Shown one piece after another: positions 6,629 through 6,833 of a DNA stretch of 6,833 bases (position 1 is its first letter; the number at the start of each line of letters is the position of its first letter). The notes beneath the pieces are model-generated. The model was not told the DNA's origin. It made no database searches and was given only the letters and a program-made list of their open reading frames with translations. The stretch is taken from contig UQKB01000040.1 in the NCBI GenBank assembly GCA_900541565.1, forward strand, positions 1 through 6,833, read 5' to 3'. The stretch comes from an uncultured Oscillospiraceae bacterium. Its GTDB lineage: Bacteria > Bacillota > Clostridia > Oscillospirales > Acutalibacteraceae. The translations under genes and the position numbers were made by a program.

Positions 6629-6833
6629 ATGGCAACACAAAGAGAAGCCGTAATTGCCCTTGCAAAAAAAGAATTGGGCTATAAAGAAAGCTCCAACGGC
6701 TGGACCAAGTTTGGGCAGTGGTATGCAGAATATATGCATTGTGAAAACCAGGGCTTTGAAAACGCCGACTGGTGCGCCATGTTCTGCGCATGGTGCATGC
6801 AGAAGGCCGGACTTACTTCCGGCCAGACGGTCT
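6629..6833 (+). CDS. Endolysin with CHAP-type N-terminal domain (partial, cut by window edge)
   Basis: The first 68 residues of a cell-wall hydrolase that runs off the window. The start (MATQREAVIALAKKELGYKE) is the opening helix usual in CHAP/amidase endolysins of Firmicutes phages. The motif ADWCAMFCAWCMQKAG (46-61) fits the CHAP nucleophile region, with Cys49 after Trp48 as the likely catalytic cysteine and the W-C-x-x-F-x-x-W-C spacing typical of the family. The catalytic His, and any cell-wall binding domain, would lie beyond base 6833. The family cleaves peptidoglycan peptide cross-bridges or the N-acetylmuramoyl-L-alanine amide bond; which one cannot be told here. ATG 6629 has AAAGGAAGTG upstream (6614-6623). 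Its place after the tail-tip genes fits a lysis cassette whose holin is presumably outside the window. Confidence 0.85.
   Translation, partial: MATQREAVIALAKKELGYKESSNGWTKFGQWYAEYMHCENQGFENADWCAMFCAWCMQKAGLTSGQTV

Noticed and set aside
6330..6791. Long antisense open frame (153 codons) opposite the small acidic gene
   Set aside because: It is open only because the 33-bp repeat has no stop on the other strand; the product is a Ser/Val/Cys repeat, has no ribosome binding site, and the + strand genes fit the operon.

Overview
This window is a stretch of a siphophage tail-tip (baseplate) module running into the lysis region, from a phage or prophage of a low-to-mid G+C Firmicute. A gut-type Clostridia host is my inference; it rests on strong AAGGAGGTGA-type ribosome binding sites, short intergenic gaps, TAA stops throughout, the Dit/Tal/BppU protein families and moderate base composition. 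Every supported gene lies on the + strand. The four complete genes and the start of the fifth are separated by only 4-20 bp, so they are almost certainly co-transcribed. No integrase, repressor, tRNA, CRISPR array or attachment site is visible, so the sequence does not show whether this is an integrated prophage or a virulent phage.

Layout: (1) Bases 1-152 hold the 3' end of an upstream gene, by position probably the tape-measure gene. The frame is uncertain, because a perfect 12-bp inverted repeat at 68-95 looks like a terminator hairpin lying either inside or just after that gene. (2) 121-927 encodes the distal tail protein (Dit), the ring that joins the tail tube to the tip. (3) 932-2896 encodes the tail-associated lysin/hub protein (Tal), with a fairly standard N-terminal hub and a long middle and C-terminal extension rich in helix. 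(4) 2917-6273 encodes an 1118-residue modular receptor-binding protein. It has a BppU-like N-terminal attachment domain, a helical stalk, a first beta-rich domain, two nearly identical knob-like repeats, two more beta-rich modules, and a C-terminal SGNH/GDSL esterase with the Ser-Gly-Asn-Asp/His catalytic set recognisable. (5) 6289-6612 encodes a small acidic protein with an XkdX-like N-terminus and a 33-bp in-frame tandem repeat. (6) 6629-6833 is the start of an endolysin with a CHAP-type cysteine motif, cut by the window edge.

How they work together: Dit and Tal form the tail-tip core, and the large protein is probably mounted on it through its BppU-like domain. That protein would bind host surface glycan through its knob and beta-sandwich modules and remove ester groups (for example O-acetyl) from it with the SGNH domain. 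The endolysin acts at the end of infection. The most notable signals are the modular esterase receptor-binding protein, the 216-bp exactly identical core inside its two diverged repeats, and the acidic repeat tail of the small protein. I see no system clearly outside known phage biology.
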